Source: Streptomyces sp. NBC_01351 (lineage in GTDB: Bacteria > Actinomycetota > Actinomycetes > Streptomycetales > Streptomycetaceae). Taken from it: DNA of 64,000 nt. Position numbers and translations under genes: made by a program. The notes under the pieces were generated by a model that was not told the DNA's origin, made no database searches, and saw only the letters and a program-made list of their open reading frames with translations. This document shows, piece after piece, positions 1 through 7,783 of this stretch (the stretch's first letter is position 1; the number at the start of each line of letters is the position of its first letter). The stretch is taken from the NCBI RefSeq assembly GCF_036237315.1, contig NZ_CP108356.1, positions 4,398,501-4,462,500 of the forward strand, in the 5' to 3' direction.

Positions 1-368
1 CGGGTGATGGTGACGGTGGCCGGCGTGGGTGGTGGCCGCCCTCTGGCCCAGCGAGCCAGGGTGACACAACGGCCCCGGCACATTCACACGCCGGGGCCGC
101 CCTTCCGGGCGCTGCACGTGAGAGTGCACCGACCCATTCATCATGATATGCCCCTGGCGCTTCTCCGGCACCAGTGATGTTTCGCGGCGGTACAGGCCAC
201 CTATCGCCGTGAAAATCCTGGCAATAGTGCGCCCGTAGCGACGCTTCCGCCCAAGGGCACGGATGGGGCCCGCGCCCTACCACCGTGCGACGCCAGGTGT
301 TCCACAACGTTGGCGTCCTGGTCAGGTCCTCCCCCGTGCCGGAGGTTTCCACGACTAGCCTCCGCATC
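1..368. other. Left edge, no gene assigned
   Basis: No open frame here has a credible start, ribosome site and recognisable product. The edge could hold the 3' end of a gene that starts outside the window, but all three forward frames read as low-information Gly/Arg/Pro sequence. The only clear structure is the hairpin listed at 70-99. Confidence 0.5.
70..99 (+). terminator. Terminator-like GC hairpin
   Basis: A perfect 10-bp inverted repeat (CGGCCCCGGC / GCCGGGGCCG) surrounds a 10-nt loop. There is no T tract, which is common for Streptomyces terminators. It probably ends a transcript entering from outside the window; the orientation is inferred. Confidence 0.45.
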
Positions 369-1199
369 ATGCTGCGTATCGCCGACACTCGCACCGGCCG
401 CCTCGTGGAGATCCCCTCCGCACACCGCCACCTGCTGCGCATCTGCGTCCACCTGCCGGTCATCGACACCGGGATCGGCGAGGTGCACCTGCGGGCGCCT
501 CTGGTCGGTGACGTACTGGCGCGCACGGCGGAGCTCCATGGGCTGCAGACCGTCACGGTCCTCACTACGCCGGACCTGCCGCCTGAGCCGGCCCAGACGC
601 TCGAACAGGCCATGGCTGTTATCGGCATCCACCCGCCCGCCACCGTAGGCGTTCACCATCTGACCGAGGCGATGTGCGCCGCTGCCGACGTGCACGTGCT
701 GGCGTACGGCACCTCCGTGCAGGACGCCGTCGGCGGGGTCCGGATCGACGTGGGCCAGGTCAGCCCGGCACCCCCGGACGGGGGCGTCCCAGACCGTGGC
801 CACCTCCTCGCCTCGGATCTCCCGGACGCATTCGCCCCGGAGGGGACCGACCCGCTGGCTGTGAGGATGCTGTTGCTCGGCCACGCCCACAGCACGCCGG
901 TCACGGTCACCAGCGCCGCGCTCGACGAGGCTCGGCGGATGCTGAGGCACTGGCGGCAGCAGGTGGCCGACTGGGCGCAGGAGCCGTCCAGGCCGATCCC
1001 CGCCGACGTGCTGCGACAGGCCCATGCCGCGCTCGCCGATGATCTCGGCGTCCCAGCTGTCCTGGACATGCTGGTCAGCGTGGCCAAGCGCGCCGACGTG
1101 CCGGCCGGTGCCAAGTTCGAGACGTTCGCCTTTCTCGACCGCGTACTCGGGCTGGACCTCGCGCGCCAAGTCGGCCACCAGCACCCGGCGACGCCATGA
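369..1199 (+). CDS. Cysteinyl-tRNA synthetase-like protein, degenerate
   Basis: This 276-aa protein has the layout of a shrunken cysteinyl-tRNA synthetase or MshC paralogue. It begins MLRIADTRTGRLVEIP, which resembles the N-terminal lead-in of those enzymes. The stretch at residues ~20-60 corresponds to the Rossmann start, but the HIGH signature is replaced by a GIGEVH-type sequence and the usual zinc cysteine is absent. Residues ~180-270 (MLLLGHAHSTPVTVTSAALD, then the LADDLGVPAVLDML region) resemble the helical region after the catalytic core. No KMSKS loop is visible. The ATG at 369 was chosen over an in-frame codon at 285 because family similarity begins there. I infer a non-catalytic or repurposed paralogue. 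It lies in the oldest mobile flank, apart from any mycothiol gene. Confidence 0.6.
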   Translation: MLRIADTRTGRLVEIPSAHRHLLRICVHLPVIDTGIGEVHLRAPLVGDVLARTAELHGLQTVTVLTTPDLPPEPAQTLEQAMAVIGIHPPATVGVHHLTEAMCAAADVHVLAYGTSVQDAVGGVRIDVGQVSPAPPDGGVPDRGHLLASDLPDAFAPEGTDPLAVRMLLLGHAHSTPVTVTSAALDEARRMLRHWRQQVADWAQEPSRPIPADVLRQAHAALADDLGVPAVLDMLVSVAKRADVPAGAKFETFAFLDRVLGLDLARQVGHQHPATP

Positions 1200-1310
1200 C
1201 TTCGGGCACCTCGCGGCCCTGGTCGTCCTGCGGCACGCCAAGTCCTCCTGGCCGCAGAACATGGCGCCATACGGGGGCCCTTGACTGGACGGACCGGTCG
1301 GTACGCGGGC

Positions 1311-1583
1311 TCAGCCGCGCTCTTCCTCCTCGGCCTCCATGCGCCGGATTCCCTCGTGCGTGAGGGTGACCATCGCGGGGGTGTTGCCCGGTTCCCAGTC
1401 GACGGTGATCAGGCCTTCGCCCGCCAGGTAGGTGCAGGCGGCGGCCAGATCCTGTTCCGGTACGTGGAGGTCGCGTCGCAGCTGTGCTCCGGTGATGCCG
1501 AGGAGGCGGTTGCCTTCGACGGCTTCGTACAGGACCCGGAGCACCTGATCGCGGTAGGTCTTGCGTTCGCGCAGTGTGGCCAT
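1311..1583 (-). CDS. Small winged-helix DNA-binding-like protein
   Basis: This 90-aa protein looks like a single winged-helix domain. Helices at residues ~5-22 and ~28-36 are followed by a recognition-helix-like segment (QDLAAACTYLAGEGLITVDW), a beta-wing (NTPAMVTLTHEGIRRME) and an acidic tail. The ATG at 1583 has a GAGAGGA ribosome site. It reads leftward behind three other small minus-strand genes (2766 to 1635) with a gap of about 50 bp, so it could be last in that transcription unit. It could be a regulator or a non-DNA-binding wHTH protein; no target is evident. Confidence 0.65.
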   Translation of the reverse strand: MATLRERKTYRDQVLRVLYEAVEGNRLLGITGAQLRRDLHVPEQDLAAACTYLAGEGLITVDWEPGNTPAMVTLTHEGIRRMEAEEEERG

Positions 1584-1634
1584 GACCGCGTCCTCTCGTG
1601 TGCAGGGTGGGCTTCGGGGCCGGGGCCGGGGCTC

Positions 1635-1901
1635 TCAGGTCTCGTCGGAGTGGGCGCCGGTGCCGACGGGGGTCCTGCTGGTGGCCAGCCAGGGGCGGGC
1701 GGGGCCGGCGGGTGTTGCCGTGTCCACGGTGAGGTGGAGGCGGGTGTCGCCGTCGAGACCGGGATAGCTGCGCTGTTCGGCGCCGGCGAAGCAGCCGCGG
1801 AGAGCTTCTGCGACCGCTCGGGCGGCTTCGGGCGTGTGCGCGATGATCCGTACCTCGGCGTGCCCGAGCGATGGCAGTGTCTGGGTCTCGATGTACTTCA
1901 C
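1635..1901 (-). CDS. Small hypothetical protein
   Basis: The protein is 88 aa from a GTG at 1901. That start has a good AAAGGGA site just upstream, and the upstream extension of the frame is Arg-rich and unconvincing. The N-terminal half (VKYIETQTLPSLGHAEVRII, then an AARAVAEALRGCF helix) reads as beta-strands plus a helix. A short strand region (DTRLHLTVDTA) and a disordered tail follow. I do not recognise the family. It lies between a small membrane protein and a winged-helix protein on the same strand, probably one operon led by the DUF5994 gene. Confidence 0.55.
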   Translation of the reverse strand: MKYIETQTLPSLGHAEVRIIAHTPEAARAVAEALRGCFAGAEQRSYPGLDGDTRLHLTVDTATPAGPARPWLATSRTPVGTGAHSDET

Positions 1902-1996
1902 GTGGGCGTGTTCCCTTTCGGAGGGGGCGAGGAGCCGGCGAGCGGGGCGCTGTACGCGCCCCGCCCGCTGCTCCCGGTCGGAGGAAGGTCTGTTCC

Positions 1997-2185
1997 TCAC
2001 CGGTCGGCATCCGTGCGGTGGGCTCGACGACTGGTGTCGTCCGGCAGGCCGGGAGGTCTCGGCAGGGGATCGCTGAAGTGGTAGGCCGCGATCCGTGCGT
2101 CGTGCTGCGCGTTGAGCAGGTGGATCAGGTGGATTCCCATACCGGTCACGAGGATCATCACCGCGATGAGGACGATGGTCTCCAT
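1997..2185 (-). CDS. Small single-pass membrane protein
   Basis: This is a 62-aa protein with one N-terminal hydrophobic helix (METIVLIAVMILVTGMGIHL), followed by a charged cytoplasmic-looking tail rich in Pro, Asp and Arg. The ATG at 2185 is preceded by a strong GGAGGTGAG site that overlaps the stop of the upstream DUF5994 gene (stop at 2191), so the two are translationally close. The function is unknown. Confidence 0.6.
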   Translation of the reverse strand: METIVLIAVMILVTGMGIHLIHLLNAQHDARIAAYHFSDPLPRPPGLPDDTSRRAHRTDADR

Positions 2186-2190
2186 GGAGC

Positions 2191-2766
2191 TCACCTCCAG
2201 CCGTTCCCGGGCAGTGGGAGGGTGCGTCGGTCGATCGGATTCCCGAAGGGGGACATGCGGGCTCCGCCTTCGCTCTCCCAGCCGGCTTCCTGGCGCTGGG
2301 TGTCGCGGATGCCGCGCCCGATGGCTGCTTCGTTGGCCATCAGGACACTGGCGGTGAGGACGCTGCCGGGGGTCGCGGCGGCGGCCATCAGCCGGGCCGC
2401 GGCGGTGGGCTCGGTTTCGGGCGGGATGACGAGGAGGTCCCAGCGGCCGACGGTGTAGGAGAGCAGGATCAGCTTGTCGGGGTCCTGTTCGGTGAACCAG
2501 CCCACGTGCAGCGTCCGCCCGGTCACGGGAATCGTGTGCGGGACGACGGGCCAGCGGGTGGGGTTCACGGTGACGCGGGTGATGCGCCCCCAAGGCTCTT
2601 CCAGGGCGGCGGCCAGCGCGGGGAGCTCAGTTTCGAGGTCACGGGAACGGGGCCACCAGGCGCCGTCCAGCCGGCCTGCGAGAGCGGTCTTCGGGGTAAG
2701 GGACAGGCGCGCCCCAACGACGGGAGCACCCACGCGGGACTCGGCGCGGCCAAGGGTCGTAGTCAT
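2191..2766 (-). CDS. DUF5994 family protein
   Basis: The protein is 191 aa from the ATG at 2766 (MTTTLGRAESRV). It contains the signature LDGAWWPRSRDLETELPAL followed by strand-rich sequence, and a VIPPET..AAARLMAAA helix near the C-terminus. This is the actinobacterial DUF5994 pattern, of unknown function. A paralogue with the same WWPRSRDL core is encoded divergently at 3071-3556. The longer frame upstream of 2766 overlaps the divergent promoter region and was not accepted. It appears to lead a leftward operon with the small genes ending at 1997, 1635 and possibly 1311. Confidence 0.75.
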   Translation of the reverse strand: MTTTLGRAESRVGAPVVGARLSLTPKTALAGRLDGAWWPRSRDLETELPALAAALEEPWGRITRVTVNPTRWPVVPHTIPVTGRTLHVGWFTEQDPDKLILLSYTVGRWDLLVIPPETEPTAAARLMAAAATPGSVLTASVLMANEAAIGRGIRDTQRQEAGWESEGGARMSPFGNPIDRRTLPLPGNGWR

Positions 2767-3070
2767 GTCGCGGACCCGTCCCCGGGCCGTTCGCGAACGG
2801 CCCGGTGCAGTGATCGCCGGAAACGACGTCCGCAGCGGAGCGGGTGTGCGAAATACTCCCGGTTCCTCCACCGTACTCCGGTTCGAGGTCTCGGAAGCAG
2901 GTTCTGACCAGGTATTTTCCGGCAGCGACGGTTCGGTTGGAGAGAGCTTCACTGCGGGGGCGGACGGAGTACCGTGAAACGTCGGAGGCACTTCCCCGCT
3001 CAAGAGCCTTCCGACGCCGCGCCGGTCGGCCGGACGGGGCGTCGCCGCACCGCGAGACAGGCGGACCATC
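2767..3070. other. Divergent promoter region between two DUF5994 genes
   Basis: There is no credible gene in these ~300 bp. The two flanking DUF5994 genes are transcribed away from each other, so both promoters should lie here. I could not identify convincing -35/-10 boxes or an operator palindrome by eye. Confidence 0.5.
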
Positions 3071-3556
3071 ATGGCCGCATCCGACACCCCCGTCCCGGTC
3101 CCTCTGAAGCTTCTCCCGGACGCGATCCATCAAGCCGTCAAGCCCGGCACCGCCCTGCTTCGGCTGGAGACCACACGGTCCCGCCAAGGTGTTCTCGACG
3201 GCGCTTGGTGGCCGCGCTCCCGGGACCTCACGACCGAGCTGCCCGCCCTGATCACGGCACTGACCGGGCACCTCGGGCCCATCACGCGGGTCGGTCTGGA
3301 CGCCACCGCCTGGCAGGACATCCCCACCCGCTTGGTCATCGACGACCAGGTCGTGCACCTCGACTCCGACCCGGTCGGCGACGACACCGTGCTCATCACC
3401 CGTGGCCACAACGACCATTTCGCGCTGCTGGTGGTTCCCCCGGACACAACCGCCGATGCCGCCCGCGAAGCGATGGCCCGCGCGGTCCGCGCCGACAACA
3501 CCACCCAGGCCGCCCAGATCCTCATCGCCCCCACCAACGACCCTGCGGACGCATAG
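3071..3556 (+). CDS. DUF5994 family protein (paralogue)
   Basis: This 161-aa protein shares the LDGAWWPRSRDLTTELPAL core and the downstream VVPPDT..AAREAMARAV helix with the divergent gene at 2191-2766. The order of predicted strands is also the same, so the two are paralogues. The ATG at 3071 precedes MAASDTPVPVPLKLL; its ribosome site is weak. Nothing suggests an enzyme active site. DUF5994 proteins are common in Streptomyces accessory regions and their role is not known. Confidence 0.75.
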   Translation: MAASDTPVPVPLKLLPDAIHQAVKPGTALLRLETTRSRQGVLDGAWWPRSRDLTTELPALITALTGHLGPITRVGLDATAWQDIPTRLVIDDQVVHLDSDPVGDDTVLITRGHNDHFALLVVPPDTTADAAREAMARAVRADNTTQAAQILIAPTNDPADA

Positions 3557-3567
3557 CCCCTCGTTGA

Positions 3568-4005
3568 ACTGTTCGGATACGGCTGGAGGACGGCCGGAAA
3601 GGCGTCTATGCCCTCGGCCTGGCTACCGACCAGGCGACGTTGAAGCGGGTGGAGCGGGATCGTGCGCTGTCCACTCGATTGATTTCGCAGTCCCCGATCG
3701 GGCTGGCGGTGATAGACACCGATCTGCGGTACGTGACCGTCAATCCGGCACTGGAACGCATCAACGGCCTGCCGGCTGCCGAGCACGTCGGCCGGAACAT
3801 TCGCGAGGCATTGCCCTTTCTGGACGCCGAGGCCATCGAGTCCGCGATGCGTGAGGTTCTGGCCGACGGAATCCCGATCCTTGACCGTGAGTCCACGGGG
3901 CGCACCCCGGCCGACCCGGACCGTGAGCACGTGCGGTCGGTGGTGAGGTGGCACGCTACGCCGCCGACCGCATCATTTCGACTGCGAGGCGAGGCACGCG
4001 GGTGA
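3568..4005 (+). pseudogene. Remnant of a PAS-domain sensor/phosphatase gene
   Basis: An open frame without a normal start reads from ~3568 (RLEDGRKGVYALGLATDQ) into a clear PAS domain: SPIGLAVIDTDLRYVTVNPA, then LERINGLPAAEHVGRNIREA. The frame ends at 4005 after a sequence change at about residue VVRWHATP. In Streptomyces this PAS type usually sits in front of GAF and PP2C/SpoIIE phosphatase domains (RsbU-like), which are missing here. I infer a fragment truncated at both ends. A short functional PAS protein starting at the TTG at 3640 is possible but less likely. Confidence 0.6.
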
Positions 4006-4338
4006 CGCCCGTCCCTGACGAGAGCGCCGGCGACCAGGACGGCCCCAACAGCCGTCTGCACACCTGATGGACCCATCGGCGTGACCGGGCACCGGCCGGC
4101 GCGGCACGTAGGCCTCACGGTGAAAGTCGACTGACGACAGGCACTCGAACATCGAGTAGCGCTCCCGGTCTCAACCTGACGCCTCACGTGGCCATCTAGA
4201 GGTGTGCGGGTCTGTGCTTCGGCTACGCCTCTGCGCCCAGGTGGTGCAAGTGGTGCGCGAAAGGCCCTTTGGCCGGGGCGTTGCTGCGAGTTGGGGCACG
4301 CGGAGGGCACGGCAAGGGCTGAGAGGCCTGGACAACGA
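4006..4338. other. Gene-free right end of the old flank
   Basis: I see no convincing gene here. The stretch around 4228-4262 (repeated GGTGGTGC/GTGGTGC words) resembles the 3' end of the integrase remnant at 12300-12340, which also sits just left of an attachment core. It may be the last trace of an integrase; this is inference from a short, low-complexity match. Confidence 0.35.
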
Positions 4339-4369
4339 CGAAGGCCCAGGTCGCTGACCTGGGCCTTCG
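4339..4369 (-). terminator. Terminator hairpin beside attachment copy 1
   Basis: A 14-bp inverted repeat (core AAGGCCCAGGTC / GACCTGGGCCTT, loop GCT) lies 5 bp from the attachment core. The same hairpin occurs at 12359-12387 and, slightly changed, at 34331-34362 beside the intact tRNA-Gly. It is therefore the tRNA terminator, duplicated with each attachment site. Confidence 0.7.
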
Positions 4370-4374
4370 TTCAA

Positions 4375-4416
4375 GAGCGGATGACGGGAATCGAACCCGC
4401 GCTATAAGCTTGGGAA
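4375..4416 (-). repeat. Attachment-site core, copy 1 (tRNA-Gly 3' fragment)
   Basis: These 42 bp are identical to 34367-34408 within the intact tRNA-Gly(CCC), and to 12394-12435. They cover the anticodon through the 3' end of the acceptor on the minus strand. After the core the sequence no longer continues as tRNA (TCAATGCC instead of GCTCATG), so this is an att copy and not a gene. It separates the old flank from element 1. Confidence 0.9.
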
Positions 4417-4857
4417 TCAATGCCGCCTGGCACAGGGATAGGCCGTATGACCTGCGCGTTTTCCCTGCGAAGTGGGTCGCTACTGCGGTCATTCCGTACC
4501 CGTGATGACCGCTGTTTACCGCTCTGAAGGGCACGGATGGGGCACGCCCTCGCCGGACGCCGGGCCGGGGCGCCCCCTGGGCGACTTACACCCCTGTAAG
4601 TCCGGTCGCCCCGGCGGCGGCACACGCCGGTGTTGCGCGAGCAACCGGCACGCTGCCGATGCCCAAGCAATCTTCTATTGCGTACAAGGCTGCCTCACCC
4701 GGTCGTTCGTCTGGCGAGAGTCCCATCGGAGCGGACTCACAGAACCGGTATGACGGGCGGGGCGTTGTTGGGGTGTGCCGAGCTGGTTTCCTCGGTCGGG
4801 CGGGGGCAGGCTAGGAAGTGCACCGGCCGGGCTGTGATCGTGCGAAGGGACCTGAGG
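4417..4857. other. Left arm of element 1, no gene
   Basis: No supportable gene was found. At 4507-4549 lies GACCGCTGTTTACCGC followed by GGCACGGATGGGGCACG. A very similar arrangement occurs at 12525-12568 to the right of attachment copy 2 (TGTCCGCTGTTTACCGC, then GGCACGTTATGGCACG). This shared arm is expected if both mark the left ends of related elements and contain integrase arm-binding sites; that function is inferred. Confidence 0.5.
4579..4611. repeat. Nested inverted repeat
   Basis: GGGCGAC and GTCGCCC flank a tighter inverted repeat, ACTTACA-CCCC-TGTAAGT. The inner arms are AT-rich against a GC-rich background. It lies in the gene-free left arm of element 1 and could be a protein-binding or recombination site, or just a transcription terminator. 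Confidence 0.4.
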
Positions 4858-5214
4858 GTGATCCAGGCAGCGGACGTTCGCGAGTGGCGTACCCACGACG
4901 TGGTGGACGTGGGCGGGCACAGGATCGGTGCGCTGGACGCCATCTACGTGGACACCAGCACGGACGAGTCGGCCATGGCCACTGTGCTGGTGGGGCTGCC
5001 CACCCGGCACCGGCTGGTCTTCGTTCCGCTGGACGGCGCGATCGTCGGGCCGGGGTACGTCAAGGTCGACTACGACAAGGCGCTGGTGAAGAAGAGCCCT
5101 TCGATCGGCACGGACGACGTCCTGCCGGCCGAGGAGGAGGAAGCCGTCTTCCGGTACTACGACCTCACGTATAAGCCCGGTGCGGGCGGCGAGCGGCAGC
5201 TCGCCCGCCGCTGA
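4858..5214 (+). CDS. PRC-barrel domain protein
   Basis: This 118-aa protein has a PRC-barrel fold pattern: a start of the form VREWRTHDVVDVGGHRIGAL, then DAIYVDTSTDESAMATVLVG and VFVPLDGA, alternating short strands and turns. An acidic C-terminal section (AEEEEAVFRYYDLTY) follows. The GTG at 4858 was chosen because an AAGGGA site lies 8 nt upstream and homology begins there; the frame is open further upstream. Such proteins in Streptomyces are usually stress-linked and lie beside small membrane proteins, as here. It is first in a run of such genes. Confidence 0.75.
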   Translation: MIQAADVREWRTHDVVDVGGHRIGALDAIYVDTSTDESAMATVLVGLPTRHRLVFVPLDGAIVGPGYVKVDYDKALVKKSPSIGTDDVLPAEEEEAVFRYYDLTYKPGAGGERQLARR

Positions 5215-5245
5215 GCCCCCACTCGCCCGAGGAGGTGTCCACGTC

Positions 5246-5413
5246 GTGGTGGTCTTCTTGATTCTGGTCATCGTGGCGATGGTGCTGGGCATCATCGGCG
5301 CTGTCGCCGAAGGCATGTTCTATCTGCTGGTCATCGGCATCATGGTCTTCGTGGCGGCCCTGGTGTACCTGGGCGTGCACGGGCGTCGCTCCGGACGCCG
5401 CCACATACGCTGA
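5246..5413 (+). CDS. Small two-helix membrane protein
   Basis: The protein is 55 aa and almost entirely hydrophobic: one helix at residues ~1-20 and one at ~24-44 separated by a Glu-Gly turn, then a basic tail (GRRSGRRHIR). The GTG at 5246 has a GAGGAGG site ~10 nt upstream. It lies 31 bp after the PRC-barrel gene and is probably co-transcribed. The positive tail suggests a cytoplasmic C-terminus. The function is unknown. Confidence 0.6.
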   Translation: MVVFLILVIVAMVLGIIGAVAEGMFYLLVIGIMVFVAALVYLGVHGRRSGRRHIR

Positions 5414-5544
5414 GAAGGCCAGGTGACCTTCTGCACCTGGCCTGTGCTGCGGGGATAGCGGTGGGTGATCGTTCGGGATGCGCGGGAGTGGGGGTGCTGT
5501 TTCGCTGGTGCAATCCGCCCTCCCCCCAGATCCCAGGAGTGATC

Positions 5545-5733
5545 ATGAGCGTTGCAGGCGAGTCCGGTAGCCGTGCCCAGCAGATGCGGGCCAAGGCGCA
5601 GGAAATGGAGCAGGCCGCGGAGCGTGCCACCGACCCGGCGGAGCGCCAGCGGCTGAAGGAAAAGGCCCGCCGGATCTTGGACCAGAGCAAGAAGGAGAGC
5701 GAGCGGGGCCTCGGGGACGTCGACCCCATGTGA
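5545..5733 (+). CDS. Small charged helical protein (DUF6381-like)
   Basis: This 62-aa protein is nearly one long amphipathic, highly charged helix (QQMRAKAQEMEQAAERATDP, then RLKEKARRILDQSKKESERG), which suggests a coiled coil or a desiccation-type stress protein. The ATG at 5545 has a CAGGAG site. It matches my memory of the DUF6381 family of Streptomyces small stress-type proteins. The neighbours (PRC-barrel, CsbD) support a stress role, which remains inference. Confidence 0.65.
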   Translation: MSVAGESGSRAQQMRAKAQEMEQAAERATDPAERQRLKEKARRILDQSKKESERGLGDVDPM

Positions 5734-5900
5734 CGGCCCTGCACCTGTACCGGCCGGTGGCTGCCCACGCGATCATCTGTGCGTGAGGGAGACACCGGCC
5801 GGGTTTTGCGTCCAAGCGCCCACAGCGGACGGTACTCGCCGCGGTCCGGGCCTGTGGTCAGGTGCTGAGCAGGCGGTCGAAGAAGGAGGGTCAGGGACGG

Positions 5901-6056
5901 CTACCAGTAGTGCCGTCGTCCGCCAACCTTGTGTCCGACGGATCCCAGGATCCACAGGATGATGCCGATGACGACCAGGATGATCCCGATGGTCCACAGG
6001 ATGGCGATGCCGGCCACGTAGCCGACGACCAGCAGGATGATTCCGAGGACGATCAT
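5901..6056 (-). CDS. Small hydrophobic membrane protein (DUF6131-like)
   Basis: The protein is 51 aa with two hydrophobic helices (MIVLGIILLVVGYVAGIAIL and a second from ~22 to 42), ending GGRRHYW. The pattern fits the small DUF6131 membrane proteins. It is the only leftward gene in this part of element 1. The ribosome site before the ATG at 6056 is weak. The role is unknown, possibly envelope stress. Confidence 0.6.
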   Translation of the reverse strand: MIVLGIILLVVGYVAGIAILWTIGIILVVIGIILWILGSVGHKVGGRRHYW

Positions 6057-6184
6057 GATGTCCGCCGATCTCACGGAGTGATGCAAAGCCCCTGCTCCCA
6101 AGGTAGATCCGCCCTCTGCTGGTGGCTTCCCGGGCAGGACAGTCCTACCGTGGAGAGACAGCGAGCAGACCTCTGGAGCGTGCC

Positions 6185-6601
6185 ATGCTCGTCATCCTCG
6201 GACTCGTCCTCCTGATCGCCGCGCTGGTCGTCGGTGTCGCCGGCGTCGTCACCAATGATGGTGGCGCCCACGAGCTGACCGGCGGATTTTCCGTATTCGG
6301 CTACGAGGTCACCGGCTCCACCGGCACCCTCTTCCTCTACGGCATCATCGTCGGGGCCGTGGCCCTGCTCGGGCTGAGCCTCCTCCTGGCCGGTGCCCGC
6401 CGGACCTCTCACCGAGGCCACGACGCACGCCCCCGACGCACCACGCGTCGAGAGGCGGTTGCTGCCGACCAGGGGCGCGAAGACGTCGTCGACCAGCGCG
6501 GCATCGCCCGCCCGCAGACGACGCCTGAGCGAGAGCCCAACCCGGACGGCGAGCACAGGCGGGGGCTCAACCCGTTCAAGCACCGATCGGAGCCCCGGTA
6601 G
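6185..6601 (+). CDS. Two-helix membrane protein with charged tail
   Basis: The protein is 138 aa. Hydrophobic helices lie at residues ~1-24 and ~50-72, with a short extracytoplasmic loop between them. A ~65-residue Arg/Asp/Glu-rich, probably disordered cytoplasmic tail follows. The ATG at 6185 has a CTGGAGCG site. I do not recognise a named family. It stands immediately before the CsbD gene. Confidence 0.6.
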   Translation: MLVILGLVLLIAALVVGVAGVVTNDGGAHELTGGFSVFGYEVTGSTGTLFLYGIIVGAVALLGLSLLLAGARRTSHRGHDARPRRTTRREAVAADQGREDVVDQRGIARPQTTPEREPNPDGEHRRGLNPFKHRSEPR

Positions 6602-6643
6602 GCCGCCACATACCGGCGCACAACTTACGAAGGGTGGCCACCG

Positions 6644-6817
6644 ATGAGTATCGGCAAGAAGATCGCGCACAAGGCCGAGGCGGTCAAGGGCGGCGCCAAG
6701 AAGACCGTCGGCCGTGTCACCGGTAGCTGGCACCTGCGTGCCGAAGGCCGTGGTGACCAGTTCAAGGGCAACGCCAAGCAGGCCGGGGCGAAGATCAAGG
6801 ACGCCTTCAAGCACTGA
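6644..6817 (+). CDS. CsbD-like stress protein
   Basis: This 57-aa, Lys/Gly/Ala-rich hydrophilic protein (MSIGKKIAHKAEAVKGGAKK ... EGRGDQFKGNAKQAGAKIKD) has the repeating KGNAKQAGAK pattern of the CsbD family. In Bacillus CsbD is part of the sigma-B general stress regulon. The ATG at 6644 has a GAAGGGTGG site. It lies 42 bp after the upstream membrane-protein gene and 51 bp before the DUF1206 gene, so a shared transcript is likely. The protein is probably cytosolic and intrinsically disordered. Confidence 0.85.
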   Translation: MSIGKKIAHKAEAVKGGAKKTVGRVTGSWHLRAEGRGDQFKGNAKQAGAKIKDAFKH

Positions 6818-6868
6818 CCACTGCGCCCGCCCTGTCGGCCTCACGGCAGGGCCCCGGAGGTGCCACGT

Positions 6869-7783
6869 ATGGCCATCAGGAAAGGCAGTGTCTCCCAGGC
6901 CAGGTCCCAGGGGCGGCGCATGTCCAACAGTCGCGCCATGGAGGTCCTGTCCAGGGTCGGGCTCTGCGCCCGGGGTGTGATCTACGTGCTGGTGGGGCTG
7001 CTGGCCGTGCAGATGGGTTTCGGTGGCGACAGTGGCAAGGAGGCCGACCGGTCCGGTGCGGTGCGGACCATCGGCGAGCAGCCGTTCGGCCGGGTGCTGC
7101 TGTGGGCCCTGGTGCTGGGGCTGGCGGCGATGGCGCTGTGGCGCCTGTCCGAGGCCGCGTTCGGGCAGGCGGTGACGGGCGGCGACAAGTGGACCCGGCG
7201 CCTGGGCTCTCTGGGGCTGGCCGTCTTCTACACCGTGATCTGTATCGGCGTGGTGCAGACCGCGCTGGTCGGCGGGTCCGCCGGGGGCCGGCCCGGCGAC
7301 GAGACGTCGAAGGATTACACCGCGAGGGTTCTGAACTGGCCCCTCGGGCGGGTCCTCGTCGGTGTGTTCGGGGCCGTCCTTGTCGTTGTCGGCGTGGTAA
7401 TCGTGGTGCGCAGCCTGATGCGGAAGTTCGAGGAGAATCTCCGAACGGGCGAGATGAGCCCGACGACGCGGCGCATCGTGGCGGGGCTGGGCATCGTCGG
7501 CGGCGTGGCGTGCGGCGTGGTCGCGGCGGTTGCCGGGCTGTTCGTCCTGCTGGCCGCGGTGCAGTTCGATCCCAGCCGGGCCAAGGGCATGGACGAGACG
7601 CTGCGTTCGTTCGCCGCCACACCCGCCGGACCCGTGCTGCTGATCGCCGCGGCTGTGGGCCTCCTGCTGTTCGGCCTCTACTCGTTCTGCGAAGCCCGCT
7701 GGCGCAAAGCCCCTGAGCACGGCGCCTCGGCAGAGCAGCCGGCCGAGGCCTCGGGCTCGGAGACGCGCCCCAGTGCGCCCTAG
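6869..7783 (+). CDS. DUF1206 multi-pass membrane protein
   Basis: This 304-aa integral membrane protein is built from three similar ~75-residue units. Each has two transmembrane helices and begins with a motif like RVGLCARGVIYVLVGLLAVQ, the hallmark of DUF1206. The ATG at 6869 has a CCGGAGG site 9 nt upstream; an in-frame GTG at 6860 is less well placed. Its 3' end overlaps the start of the YihY/BrkB-like gene by 11 bp, so the two are coupled. DUF1206 proteins have no established function. Confidence 0.85.
   Translation: MAIRKGSVSQARSQGRRMSNSRAMEVLSRVGLCARGVIYVLVGLLAVQMGFGGDSGKEADRSGAVRTIGEQPFGRVLLWALVLGLAAMALWRLSEAAFGQAVTGGDKWTRRLGSLGLAVFYTVICIGVVQTALVGGSAGGRPGDETSKDYTARVLNWPLGRVLVGVFGAVLVVVGVVIVVRSLMRKFEENLRTGEMSPTTRRIVAGLGIVGGVACGVVAAVAGLFVLLAAVQFDPSRAKGMDETLRSFAATPAGPVLLIAAAVGLLLFGLYSFCEARWRKAPEHGASAEQPAEASGSETRPSAP

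Noticed and set aside
201..1270. Long minus-strand frames opposite the CysRS-like gene
   Set aside because: No start with a ribosome site and no recognisable domain; the plus frame has family similarity.
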